A stretch of 64,000 nt of DNA from Cyclobacteriaceae bacterium (GTDB lineage: Bacteria; Bacteroidota; Bacteroidia; Cytophagales; Cyclobacteriaceae), in NCBI GenBank assembly GCA_016786585.1, contig JAEUUI010000003.1, positions 122,771-186,770 of the forward strand, read 5' to 3'. This document shows positions 36,146 to 44,347 of the stretch, piece after piece. Position 1 is the first letter of the stretch. Every line of letters begins with the position of its first letter. The notes under the pieces are model-generated. The model did not search any database. It saw only the letters and a program-made list of their open reading frames with translations, and was not told the origin of the DNA. The translations under genes and the position numbers were made by a program.

Positions 36146-36501
36146 CGTTTTTTACTGATAAAAATCGTTGCCTTTTTTGCTTTGCCTCCGATCGGAGGAT
36201 TGATCTTGGAAATCTTCAGTTCAACCTGAGAAACTTTCGCGAAGCGTTTCAATACTTCTTCCACAATGTTCTCTCCCACCGTTTCCAGAAGCTTGGAGGG
36301 TTTGTCCATCTCGTCTCTTACAACGCGGTAAATCGCTTCGTAGTCGACTGTGCCACTGAGTTCATCGGTCTCGGCTGCCTTCGAAAAATCCGCATCTACG
36401 GAAATATCTACCTCAAACCAGTTTCCGGATTCGCGTTCATGCGGATACACACCATGAAAGGCATGGAACTCTAACCCTTCCAGCGCAATGCGTCCACTCA
36501 T
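36142..36501 (-). CDS. folB: Dihydroneopterin aldolase
   Basis: 119 residues, usual length. It cleaves dihydroneopterin to 6-hydroxymethyl-dihydropterin in folate synthesis. Seen: the GLEFHAFHGVYPHERE motif, VDYEAIYRVV, LLETVGENI (Glu contact) and the late KINPPIGGKAKKATI. The ATG overlaps the stop of the DivIVA-domain gene (ATGA), which suggests coupling of a cell-division-type gene to a folate gene. Confidence 0.93.
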   Translation of the reverse strand: MSGRIALEGLEFHAFHGVYPHERESGNWFEVDISVDADFSKAAETDELSGTVDYEAIYRVVRDEMDKPSKLLETVGENIVEEVLKRFAKVSQVELKISKINPPIGGKAKKATIFISKKR

Positions 36502-37232
36502 TCAATCTCGTCAAAAAAGGATTTTACTTTACGGGTAGCGGATTCCACTACGGTTTGCTGCTCTACAACAAACTCTTCTCCTGATTCAAGCACAATCGGT
36601 GCAGGTGTCGGTTTGTTTTCAACTGGTGCAGACGTAGAAATTGTCGCGTTTGGAGAAATCGTTTTTTGAATGCCGGCTTTCGCTTCGTTCGCATACTTAT
36701 CGGCATCAAAGTTTTTAGTAGCGTTTTTAATCCGCTCCACGCGCTCAATTGTGTCCTGGGAAATGCGCTTCAGATCCTGCAACAAATCATCACGGGTGCT
36801 CTCGAGCTTCTTGTAATTTTCTACCAGTGTTTTTAACCGCTCTTCCATTTCCACCAGCGTATGCTTCGAGCGAACTTCCGATTCTTCCAGCACATTGCGC
36901 GCTTTCACCTTAGCTTCGTTCAAAATAGCATCTGCCTTAAGTTGCGATTCGCGCATATTCAGTTCTGCAGCCTGACGCGCCTGCTCGATCACGTTCGCAC
37001 CGGTGTCTTCCGCGGTTTTTAATGTTTTGTAAAGTGAGCTTTCCACTTCTCGCAGTTTCAGCACCTCGCGCTCGGTTGCTTCGAGTTTGATGCGAAGTTC
37101 CTTGTTCTCATCGTAGATACGCTCCCACTCCTGCGAAAGCGTCTGCAGGAAAGCATTTACCTCATCCTGATTGTATCCGCGAAAGCTTTTTTCAAAAGCC
37201 TTTTGACGGATTTCGAGCGGTGTAATTTTCAT
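36498..37232 (-). CDS. DivIVA-domain coiled-coil protein
   Basis: 244 residues. The first 60 residues are a DivIVA N-terminal domain (ITPLEIRQKAFEKSFRGYNQDEV), which senses negative membrane curvature in Firmicutes and Actinobacteria. A long coiled coil follows (about 35-165), then a low-complexity Pro/Thr/Ser/Ala region and a short acidic/basic tail (KVKSFFDEIE). In Bacteroidota its role is not established; polar or septal scaffolding is a guess. It is next to a WD40 protein gene and overlaps folB. Confidence 0.88.
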   Translation of the reverse strand: MKITPLEIRQKAFEKSFRGYNQDEVNAFLQTLSQEWERIYDENKELRIKLEATEREVLKLREVESSLYKTLKTAEDTGANVIEQARQAAELNMRESQLKADAILNEAKVKARNVLEESEVRSKHTLVEMEERLKTLVENYKKLESTRDDLLQDLKRISQDTIERVERIKNATKNFDADKYANEAKAGIQKTISPNATISTSAPVENKPTPAPIVLESGEEFVVEQQTVVESATRKVKSFFDEIE

Positions 37233-37285
37233 AGTCTTTACTTTTAGAACGTTTAAAAAATGACCCGCGTACGCGAGCCTGAAGT

Positions 37286-38194
37286 TTAAAAAATTTGCCA
37301 GGCCGAAATCGTCCGGTCGTCGCTGGCACTCAAAAGTCGTGACTCAAAAGATGTCCATAAAAGTTTGTTAACCGAAGTGCCGTGTCCGGCATGCCTTGCT
37401 TTGTCGATTACTTTCAAAAGCTGCAAGGCTTCGGTGTCCCACACCTTGATGGACTTATCCATGCTACAAGTTACGAAATGTTTCCCATCCGGGCTAAATT
37501 CGAGGTGATTTATTGCATACATGTGCGCCACGACCTCAGCAACCTGCAAATATTCTGCCCGAACATCCCACACTTTTAACCGTGCATCGCGCGAGCCGCT
37601 GAACAGGTAGTTTCCGTCAGGTGAATACCGCAACGTAAAAACCGAATTCATATGCGCTTTCCATTCGTGTTTGAGCGCGAGCGAGTCAAGATCAAATACA
37701 CGGATGAGGTGATCACTGTATCCCACAGCCAGTTCGCCACGTTCTGCATGAATAGCAATGGTGCGGACTTTATTTTCCGAATGCTTGTTTTTAGCCGTCA
37801 CCGTAAGCTGATCGTGATCCACGCTTACCAGGCTTCCATCACCGCATGCAATGAACAATTTGTTACCGTACGACTGGACATCAAAAATTGCCGCATCGGT
37901 AAAATGTAACGAACCGATTTCCTTTTTATTCTCCCAATCCAATACATGAATACCATCATAATTATGACCGGAAAAAAGCAAGTTGCTCTCGGGTTGATAG
38001 TGCAACGCATAAACCGAATTAGGAAGCTTGGCAATCAACTGCCCTTCTTCCGGGTTGGTCATATCCCATTGAACCACCATGCCATCGCCTGCACCGCTAA
38101 AGAAAATATTCGTGCGATTTGAAGGTTGAAGCGTATACACGCAGTCGCGGTGACCGCTGAAAACATTTAACCGTGCGATGTTAACCTTGCGCAT
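37286..38194 (-). CDS. WD40 repeat beta-propeller protein
   Basis: 302 residues made of about seven WD repeats; the clearest are KHEWKAHMNSVFTLRYSPDG with FSGSRDARLKVWDVRAE, and HLEFSPDGKHFVTCSMDKSIKVWD. No signal peptide, so it is cytosolic. WD40 propellers are protein-interaction platforms; the partner is unknown. The DivIVA-domain gene follows 53 bases downstream, with a CGCGTACGCG palindrome (37266-37275) between them. Confidence 0.88.
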   Translation of the reverse strand: MRKVNIARLNVFSGHRDCVYTLQPSNRTNIFFSGAGDGMVVQWDMTNPEEGQLIAKLPNSVYALHYQPESNLLFSGHNYDGIHVLDWENKKEIGSLHFTDAAIFDVQSYGNKLFIACGDGSLVSVDHDQLTVTAKNKHSENKVRTIAIHAERGELAVGYSDHLIRVFDLDSLALKHEWKAHMNSVFTLRYSPDGNYLFSGSRDARLKVWDVRAEYLQVAEVVAHMYAINHLEFSPDGKHFVTCSMDKSIKVWDTEALQLLKVIDKARHAGHGTSVNKLLWTSFESRLLSASDDRTISAWQIF

Positions 38195-38247
38195 TTATGG
38201 GATTGTGTACATTTTTTACAAAATTGGAACATAAACGCGGATAATCC

Positions 38248-38871
38248 ATGCCCCTTGAAAAATTAGAAACGTCAACCGAGCACGCCTGGGGCCTATGGCA
38301 TATCACGGAAAAAGAAGATGAACTGATCGGTCAGATCAGCAGATTTGAAACCCTCCCGTCTCACATCACCCACGAACAAAAACGTCTTGAATTTTGTGTG
38401 GGGCGACTACTGGCTAAAATTCTGCTCGAAAAAGTATCGGGTACATTTGAAGGCATCATAAAAGATGAGTTTGGGAAGCCATTTTTTAAAAACAACCATT
38501 GGCATTTATCGCTGAGTCATTCCTATCCGTACGTTGGCGCAGTGATTCATAAGTCAAAATCTGCGGGAATTGATGTTGAACAGATTAAGGCAAAGCTTTT
38601 GAAGATTGCTCCGCGAATCATGCATCCCGAAGAATTACAGGATGCCGGTTCAAATGAGACTAAGCATTGTATCTATTGGTGCGCGAAGGAAACGCTGGTT
38701 AAGATTTACGGTAAAAAAGATTTAACGTTTGCAGAAAACCTGCTGATAAGCCCGTTTGAGCTTAAAAACAGTGGCAATATTACCGGCAGGATTATTGTAA
38801 ACCATATAGAAACGGCTATACCTTTATATTATGAGGTTCACCCCGGATTCACCGTTGTACTAAACCAATAA
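38248..38871 (+). CDS. 4'-phosphopantetheinyl transferase, Sfp-like
   Basis: 207 residues. It moves phosphopantetheine from CoA to a carrier-protein serine. The Mg-binding motif is GIDVEQ (Asp109, Glu111) and the second signature is WCAKETLVKIYGK (Trp144, Lys147-Glu148, Lys152). LSLSHSYPYVGAVI precedes it. By size it is of the Sfp/HetI type rather than AcpS; no polyketide or peptide synthetase is nearby, so it may serve fatty-acid ACP or a remote pathway. Confidence 0.9.
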   Translation: MPLEKLETSTEHAWGLWHITEKEDELIGQISRFETLPSHITHEQKRLEFCVGRLLAKILLEKVSGTFEGIIKDEFGKPFFKNNHWHLSLSHSYPYVGAVIHKSKSAGIDVEQIKAKLLKIAPRIMHPEELQDAGSNETKHCIYWCAKETLVKIYGKKDLTFAENLLISPFELKNSGNITGRIIVNHIETAIPLYYEVHPGFTVVLNQ

Positions 38872-38875
38872 GGTT

Positions 38876-39436
38876 ATGAGAAATCTAGTTTTTGTGCTCA
38901 TGCTGGTAACTTCAGTTTGCTTTGGGCAAACAGTTGCAAATTTTACACTCACAAATGCAGTTGACGGAAAAGAAGTATCACTGAACAATTTTACTTCGTC
39001 TCCGGGTGTAGTGATCATCTTCACCAGCAATAGCTGTCCGTATGACGGCTATTATCTGAACCGTATCCGTTCACTCGCGAACCAATACAATAGCAAAATC
39101 CCGGTGTTGCTGGTTAATTCCGGCAAGGACGACACCGAATCGGTAGCGCAAATGAAAAATTATGCCGATCAGTGCAAGCTCGATGTGCCGTATCTCGCAG
39201 ATAAAGATCAAAAACTGTTAAGCAGTTTGAATCCCCGCAAAAGCCCTGAAGGATTTTTACTTCAAAAAACAGGCGGAGAATTTAAAGTAGTTTATCGCGG
39301 GGCCATTGACGACAACGCGCAATCCGAAAAGGAAGTTAAAGTATCCTATCTCAAAGATGCGATTGTAAAACTTTTAGCAGGCCAAAAAATTGACGTTGCA
39401 GATATACGACCTGTGGGTTGTACGATCCGGAAGTAA
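38876..39436 (+). CDS. Secreted redoxin/thioredoxin-like protein
   Basis: 186 residues. Signal peptide about 1-18 (VCFGQ). A thioredoxin-fold, AhpC/TSA-like domain with Cys54 in SNSCPYDGYY, which is a single-Cys peroxiredoxin-like site, a middle Cys near 109 and a conserved end GCTIRK. The layout fits the Bacteroidota secreted redoxin family. A periplasmic peroxidase or thiol-disulfide role is inferred. It lies 4 bases after the PPTase gene. Confidence 0.83.
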   Translation: MRNLVFVLMLVTSVCFGQTVANFTLTNAVDGKEVSLNNFTSSPGVVIIFTSNSCPYDGYYLNRIRSLANQYNSKIPVLLVNSGKDDTESVAQMKNYADQCKLDVPYLADKDQKLLSSLNPRKSPEGFLLQKTGGEFKVVYRGAIDDNAQSEKEVKVSYLKDAIVKLLAGQKIDVADIRPVGCTIRK

Positions 39437-39456
39437 ATCACGCTGTGTTAAGTTAC

Positions 39457-39822
39457 TCAGGATGACGTTGCATTAGCCAATCCTTTAAAAAACTGAATGG
39501 CGCCAAAAATTATTGCTCCCCATGCTACAACATACCTGCCACCGCCGCTGGCTGCAGAATATGTAGCAACAGTTACGACTGTGCCTCCGATACACCAAAG
39601 TGCACCATAGAGCATATCTTTGTTAGCACGGTCTCGCCTCGCTTGATAAATTTGTTGTTCAACATGGTCGACAATTTTGTTTACGGCTTCTTCAGGCATG
39701 CCTTTTTCCATGAGTTCAGTTTTTACCTGATAGCCTGCGCGGTTATCTTTAACGATCCGGTTTGCTACATAGACGTAGAGTTCGTTAACAGTTTTTTCTG
39801 ATTCTAACTGGTTTTGTTCCAT
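39457..39822 (-). CDS. Small membrane protein of unknown function
   Basis: 121 residues. An N-terminal helical cytosolic part (about 1-65, with GYQVKTELMEKGMPEEAV, resembling a UBA-like three-helix segment) followed by two transmembrane helices (about 70-88 and 95-115). No family known to me. Its upstream region has an inverted repeat overlapping a possible promoter. Confidence 0.65.
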   Translation of the reverse strand: MEQNQLESEKTVNELYVYVANRIVKDNRAGYQVKTELMEKGMPEEAVNKIVDHVEQQIYQARRDRANKDMLYGALWCIGGTVVTVATYSAASGGGRYVVAWGAIIFGAIQFFKGLANATSS

Positions 39823-39838
39823 CTTGATTGGGTGATAA

Positions 39839-39867
39839 ACGATTCTTTATGAATATAAGAGAATCGT
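39839..39867 (-). promoter_or_regulatory. Inverted repeat over a possible promoter of the small membrane protein gene
   Basis: ACGATTCT and AGAATCGT pair perfectly (8 bp) around a 13-base loop that contains TATATTCA, a weak -7 box placed 19 bases from a TTG at the preceding gene's stop. It could be an operator or a 3' hairpin of the preceding gene. Confidence 0.3.
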
Positions 39868-39875
39868 AAAAAAAG

Positions 39876-40742
39876 TCAAACCCCAAGATCAGCGCCATCA
39901 GCAATAATCAACAGCAGCTCTTTCACTTCTTCTGCCTTAGCATGTTCTCCCATTTTGTCGAACGACATAATCAGGTTTCGGAAAACCCTGCGAATGATTT
40001 CAAGATTTGAGCACGGTTCGAAAAAAGAAGGCTGTGGCGTAAGCCTCAATTCGTGGATGTAATTTTCAATATCCTGACGTGTAAAGATCAAGCCTTTGTT
40101 AAACGCATTGATGTAAAACTGATTCTTGTCTTCCTTATACGTGACGATAAAAAGATTAGGAAGGTTAACACCATGCACCGGCATCTTCAGTTTCTGAGCC
40201 ACGAGCATGTAAATGATACAAAGCGTGATTGGATTTCCCTTGTGTGTTTCCAATACCACATTGATCATTGAATTTCCGGGTGAATGGAAATTTTTCGTGT
40301 TTGCGCCAAACTTAAGTTTGTTGAACAAAACACTATTCAGAATCTTAACCTGGTCGTATGGATACAGATCGGGCTTGAACTCAAGCCATGCATCGTAGTA
40401 AATTTGTTCGAGATCCTGCCGGATTTTTTCAAGCTCGAGATCAGGATATTGGTATGTAGCGACCAGCCAGAGACCGGTTAATAAATCCTGGTCCTTGCTT
40501 TCATACCAATCTTTAATTCTGTCTTTGAGAAGTTCGTACTGCAGATCGTGAATAAGCTCTTCAATTCTGCGTTGGACGGACGGGTTGAAATTTGTCTCCC
40601 ATTCATTCTCCAGAAACGGAATAATATCTTTACCCAGCGACCGGATTTTATCAATAACCTGATTAACGATTTGATCATCCTCATCGTCCAGAAGGGAAAC
40701 AAGGGCCTTTAATTCACGATCATTCAACTTATGCTCACTCAT
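39876..40742 (-). CDS. SirB1-like transglutaminase-fold protein
   Basis: 288 residues from the ATG at 40742. TTG and GTG codons a few residues upstream are in frame and one (40760) overlaps the previous stop. The C-terminal half has the SirB1/Transglut_core2 signature GNPITLCIIYMLVAQKLKMPVHGVNLPN split over about residues 160-190. The N-terminal part is helical (HEAT-like, about 1-80). The canonical catalytic Cys is not clear; the Cys in TLCIIY replaces the usual small residue. The function is unknown. It ends the amidase-MlaD-carboxylase run. Confidence 0.78.
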   Translation of the reverse strand: MSEHKLNDRELKALVSLLDDEDDQIVNQVIDKIRSLGKDIIPFLENEWETNFNPSVQRRIEELIHDLQYELLKDRIKDWYESKDQDLLTGLWLVATYQYPDLELEKIRQDLEQIYYDAWLEFKPDLYPYDQVKILNSVLFNKLKFGANTKNFHSPGNSMINVVLETHKGNPITLCIIYMLVAQKLKMPVHGVNLPNLFIVTYKEDKNQFYINAFNKGLIFTRQDIENYIHELRLTPQPSFFEPCSNLEIIRRVFRNLIMSFDKMGEHAKAEEVKELLLIIADGADLGV

Positions 40743-40756
40743 CCCCACAAAAATAA

Positions 40757-42391
40757 TCAAGTCTGGATAACGCCCACATTGAACTTCTCCACAGGCGCAT
40801 GATTGGCGGCTTCAATACCCATTGAAATTACGGTTCGGGTGTATAACGGATCAATTATCCCGTCAACCCAGATGCGCGAAGCTGCATAGTACGGACTGAG
40901 CTGATCGTTATATCGGTCGGTTATTTCTTTCAACAGGGCCGCTTCCTCCTCTTTGGTAATTTCCTTTCCCTGGGCTTTAAGCGATGCCACACGTATCTGT
41001 AACAGTGTTTTTGCGGCTGATGCTCCGCTCATTACGGCAATCTGCGCAGATGGCCACGCGTAAATCAAACGCGGATCATACGCTTTACCGCACATCGCAT
41101 AGTTTCCCGCTCCGTACGAATTTCCAATCATGAACGTAAACTTCGGCACGGTTGAATTCGCCATGGCGTTCACCATCTTGGCTCCGTCTTTTATGATCCC
41201 GCCATGTTCGGCTTTGCTGCCTACCATAAATCCGCTTACATCTTGCAGAAACACCAGTGGAATCTTCCGCTGATTGCAGTTCATAATGAACCGAGCAGCT
41301 TTATCGGCTGAGTCGGAGTAGATCACACCGCCCATCTGCATCTCGCCCTTCTTGCTCTTCACAACTTTGCGTTGATTGGCCACAATCCCCACAGCCCATC
41401 CATCGATACGAGCCGTTCCGCAGACCAGGGTTTTTCCGTATAACGCCTTGTACTCATCAAACTCGGAGTTGTCGACCAAACATTTGATAATATCCAGTGT
41501 GTCGTATGGCTTGGCGCGATCAGAGGGCATCAACCCGTAAATATTTTTTGGATCTTCTTTCGGGGCCGCTGAAGCACTGCGATCGAATCCTGCCTTTTCA
41601 TAGTGACCCATCTTATTGAACAGGGAGCGGATGTAATCCAAACAAGCCTGATCGTTCGGGAATTTATTATCGGTTACACCGGAAATCTCGCAATGCGCAG
41701 TGGCACCACCCAGCGTTTCGTTGTCGATATCTTCTCCAATTGCTGCTTTTACCAGATACGATCCGGCTAAAAAAATTGAACCGGTCTTATCAACAATCAT
41801 AGCTTCGTCTGACATGATTGGCAGATATGCGCCTCCGGCAACACAACTTCCCATGATCGCGGCTATCTGCACAATGCCCATAGCCGACATCTTTGCATTA
41901 TTTCTGAACTGACGCCCGAAATGTTCTTTGTCCGGGAAAATTTCATCCTGCATTGGAAGAAACACTCCGGCACTGTCAACCAAATACACGACAGGCAACC
42001 TGTTTTCCATAGCCACCTCCTGTGCACGAAGATTTTTCTTGGCCGTGATGGGAAACCACGCTCCTGCTTTTACAGTTGCATCATTGGCAACAACAACGCA
42101 TTGCCTGCCATGGATGTACCCGATGCCACTCACTACGCCCGCTGAGGGGCAGCCGCCAACTTCTTTATACATGCCGTCACCGGCAAACAAACCGATCTCT
42201 AAAAACTCGCTGTCCTTATCAATCAGGTATGCAATGCGCTCGCGTGCGGTGAGTTTTCCCTTTTGATGTTGTTCATCGATTTTCTTTTCACCACCGCCAA
42301 GCCGGATTTTCTTGGCTTTCGCCTGAAGCTGCGAAACAAGTTGCTTGTACTGATCTTCGTTCTTGTTGAACTCCAAATCTTTTTCCGGCAT
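40757..42391 (-). CDS. Acyl-CoA carboxylase carboxyltransferase subunit, methylcrotonyl-CoA carboxylase beta-like
   Basis: 544 residues, two crotonase-like halves. Closest in layout to MCCase beta: [64 protein letters not shown], and in the second half GNSYGAGNYAMCGKAYDP. It transfers CO2 from carboxybiotin to an acyl-CoA (3-methylcrotonyl-CoA in Leu breakdown is likely). No biotin carboxylase or BCCP gene lies in the window. It is 24 bases after mlaD-like gene and before the SirB1-like gene. Confidence 0.9.
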   Translation of the reverse strand: MPEKDLEFNKNEDQYKQLVSQLQAKAKKIRLGGGEKKIDEQHQKGKLTARERIAYLIDKDSEFLEIGLFAGDGMYKEVGGCPSAGVVSGIGYIHGRQCVVVANDATVKAGAWFPITAKKNLRAQEVAMENRLPVVYLVDSAGVFLPMQDEIFPDKEHFGRQFRNNAKMSAMGIVQIAAIMGSCVAGGAYLPIMSDEAMIVDKTGSIFLAGSYLVKAAIGEDIDNETLGGATAHCEISGVTDNKFPNDQACLDYIRSLFNKMGHYEKAGFDRSASAAPKEDPKNIYGLMPSDRAKPYDTLDIIKCLVDNSEFDEYKALYGKTLVCGTARIDGWAVGIVANQRKVVKSKKGEMQMGGVIYSDSADKAARFIMNCNQRKIPLVFLQDVSGFMVGSKAEHGGIIKDGAKMVNAMANSTVPKFTFMIGNSYGAGNYAMCGKAYDPRLIYAWPSAQIAVMSGASAAKTLLQIRVASLKAQGKEITKEEEAALLKEITDRYNDQLSPYYAASRIWVDGIIDPLYTRTVISMGIEAANHAPVEKFNVGVIQT

Positions 42392-42415
42392 ACAAATGAG
42401 GGTTTATACAGAACG

Positions 42416-43375
42416 TTACTTCTGCGATTCTTTCCGCTGGCGCTCAAGGTCGCGCTGAATTTTCTCACGCTTTTTTCCGAGGGGCGCAAAGAAATGGTTC
42501 GGATTTTCGTTAAGATGTTTGGCCAGCACATCCAGATCAAGAATCATCTTGTTGAGGTTAACGTACAAGCTGTCTTCATTCATCAGCTTGCCCAATGTGT
42601 TATCCTTTCGTTCGAACTTTGAAAACGCTGCATCCAGTTTTACGATCGCTTCTTTTGCGCGGTTAATCGTGCTTTGAATTTCAAGTTGCTTTAACGAATC
42701 AGAGAATGTTTTCATGTTCGTGAGCGTGGGTTTCAGCTCAGTTAAAACCCCGTTGATATTAAGCGTGACAGCCTGAATGTTATCCGCCAGTGCGTCAACC
42801 TTGCTGTTCGTGTTATTAAGTGTTTTGTTAAGGATTTTCGGTGTTTTACCGAATTCATCAAACATTGCATCAAGCTTTGCAGAATTCCCGGCAAGGTTAT
42901 CGAGAATGGTATTGAGTTTACGCAACGTTCCCTCCAGGTTATCGGCTACTGGTGCAGCATTTTCTGCCAGGAAGTCGGCAATGCCCTTCGCAACCTGCGA
43001 GCGCAAGGTGTCTTTTGGCTGAATGGGGTTGGCAATGCTGCCAACGTTAAGCTGAATGTACTTTGTTCCCAGAATGTCTCCGTTCAACAGCGCAACGGTT
43101 GAATCGCCTAAAATGATTTCCGAGTCGATTTCCATTTCAACCACTACCCTGTTCTTCGCCTGCTGAAACTGAATTTTGCTGACCCGGCCAACCGCATACC
43201 CATTAATGAATACCTGGTTCGAGGGCATGAGTTTATCTACGTTGCTGTAAATAGCATAGTACTTATGGGTTGATGAAAAGAAATCAATCCCCTTTAAAAA
43301 ATTGAACCCAAAATAGAGCAACACAAGTGACACCGCCATAAAGACGCCCACCTTAACTTCTTTCGATATTCCCAT
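42416..43375 (-). CDS. MlaD/MCE family protein
   Basis: 319 residues. One N-terminal transmembrane helix (about 9-27), an MCE domain (about 38-115: YYAIYSNVDKLMPSNQVFINGY, ILGTKYIQL), then a long helical region up to the C-terminus. MCE proteins form hexameric rings in the periplasm that carry lipids between the inner and outer membranes, with an MlaEF ABC transporter. No mlaE/F is in the window. Its neighbours (amidase, divergent LptD) fit an envelope gene cluster. Confidence 0.9.
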   Translation of the reverse strand: MGISKEVKVGVFMAVSLVLLYFGFNFLKGIDFFSSTHKYYAIYSNVDKLMPSNQVFINGYAVGRVSKIQFQQAKNRVVVEMEIDSEIILGDSTVALLNGDILGTKYIQLNVGSIANPIQPKDTLRSQVAKGIADFLAENAAPVADNLEGTLRKLNTILDNLAGNSAKLDAMFDEFGKTPKILNKTLNNTNSKVDALADNIQAVTLNINGVLTELKPTLTNMKTFSDSLKQLEIQSTINRAKEAIVKLDAAFSKFERKDNTLGKLMNEDSLYVNLNKMILDLDVLAKHLNENPNHFFAPLGKKREKIQRDLERQRKESQK

Positions 43376-43399
43376 GCTTTATCAGGAGTAATTAAGCTC

Positions 43400-44182
43400 C
43401 TAATTTATGGATTCTACTTCACTTTTATACTCTTTAAAAGCGCGGTAAATCCCGGAGGCGATGAGGTCCTGGCCGTCATCTGTACCCAGAAATTTTTCTT
43501 CAGCCTGATTGCTCAGAAAGCCAGACTCGACCAGCACGCTTGGCGTTGCAGTCTTATACAAAACCACGAAACCAGCCTGTTTAACACCTCGGCTGTGGCG
43601 ACCGGCTTTATTCTTGAATTGCTTCTCAATTTTGTCGGCAAACTTTACGCTGCTTTCCAGATAGGCGTTTTGGATAAGCGACATCATGATAATCGATTCT
43701 GTACTATTATCGAACCCCTCATAATGTTGCTCGTAATTGTCTTCATACATGATTACCGAGTTTTCACGCTTGGCAACCGCCAGGTTTTCTTCCGACTTAT
43801 GCAATCCCATCACCCATGTTTCGGTTCCATAGGTTGCAGGATTTGCTATCGCATTTGCATGAATAGAAATAAACAGATCGGCCTTATTGCGCATCGCAAT
43901 GGCTGATCGTTCATTAAGTTCAATAAACTTGTCTGTTTTACGGGTATACACCACTTTCACTTCGGGCACATTTTTCTCGATGTACTCCCCAACCCGTAAT
44001 GCGATTTTCAAAACAACATCTTTCTCCTTCAAGTATTTACCTATCGTGCCGGGGTCTTTACCTCCATGACCCGGATCAAGCACTACCGTGCGGATTTTAA
44101 ACTTTTCGCGCTCAAAAGGTAAGGGCAGAAAGGGCAGTGCGATGAGACTTGACGACTTCCGGATAAATTCTCTTCTTTTCAT
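43400..44182 (-). CDS. N-acetylmuramoyl-L-alanine amidase
   Basis: 260 residues. A hydrophobic N-terminus (MKRREFIRKSSSLIALPFLPL) may be an export signal with twin-Arg look (RREF). Amidase_3 zinc domain: VLDPGHGGKDPGT (His), the ELNERSAIAM segment, SIHANA (His), and a late VLVESGFLSN (Glu). It cleaves the amide between MurNAc and the stem peptide in septum splitting. It is the first gene of the run with mlaD, divergent from LptD. Confidence 0.92.
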   Translation of the reverse strand: MKRREFIRKSSSLIALPFLPLPFEREKFKIRTVVLDPGHGGKDPGTIGKYLKEKDVVLKIALRVGEYIEKNVPEVKVVYTRKTDKFIELNERSAIAMRNKADLFISIHANAIANPATYGTETWVMGLHKSEENLAVAKRENSVIMYEDNYEQHYEGFDNSTESIIMMSLIQNAYLESSVKFADKIEKQFKNKAGRHSRGVKQAGFVVLYKTATPSVLVESGFLSNQAEEKFLGTDDGQDLIASGIYRAFKEYKSEVESIN

Positions 44183-44282
44183 ACCTGTTTCGTTAGCGAG
44201 GCGCGAATGTTTAGCAAGGTTATTGCTAAGGCAACTACTCTAATAATCCTCCGGGTGCTTACGATGTTCAAAGTATTTGCAA

Positions 44283-44290
44283 TAACTTTG
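44283..44290 (+). promoter_or_regulatory. -7 promoter box candidate for lptD
   Basis: TAACTTTG on the plus strand, an exact TAnnTTTG match, about 58 bases before the GTG at 44348. It lies inside an inverted-repeat region (see findings) and would rule out the in-frame starts at 44207 and 44264. Confidence 0.4.
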
Positions 44291-44347
44291 CTCAAAGTTG
44301 TGAATTTTTCACTAAAACCGAAGCATCTGGTAGTCAACTCCCGAATT

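Noticed and set aside
44207..44347. Extended lptD N-terminus from the ATG at 44207
   Set aside because: The extra residues are basic and of low complexity, coincide with inverted repeats and a promoter box, and would put the signal peptide after residue 47.
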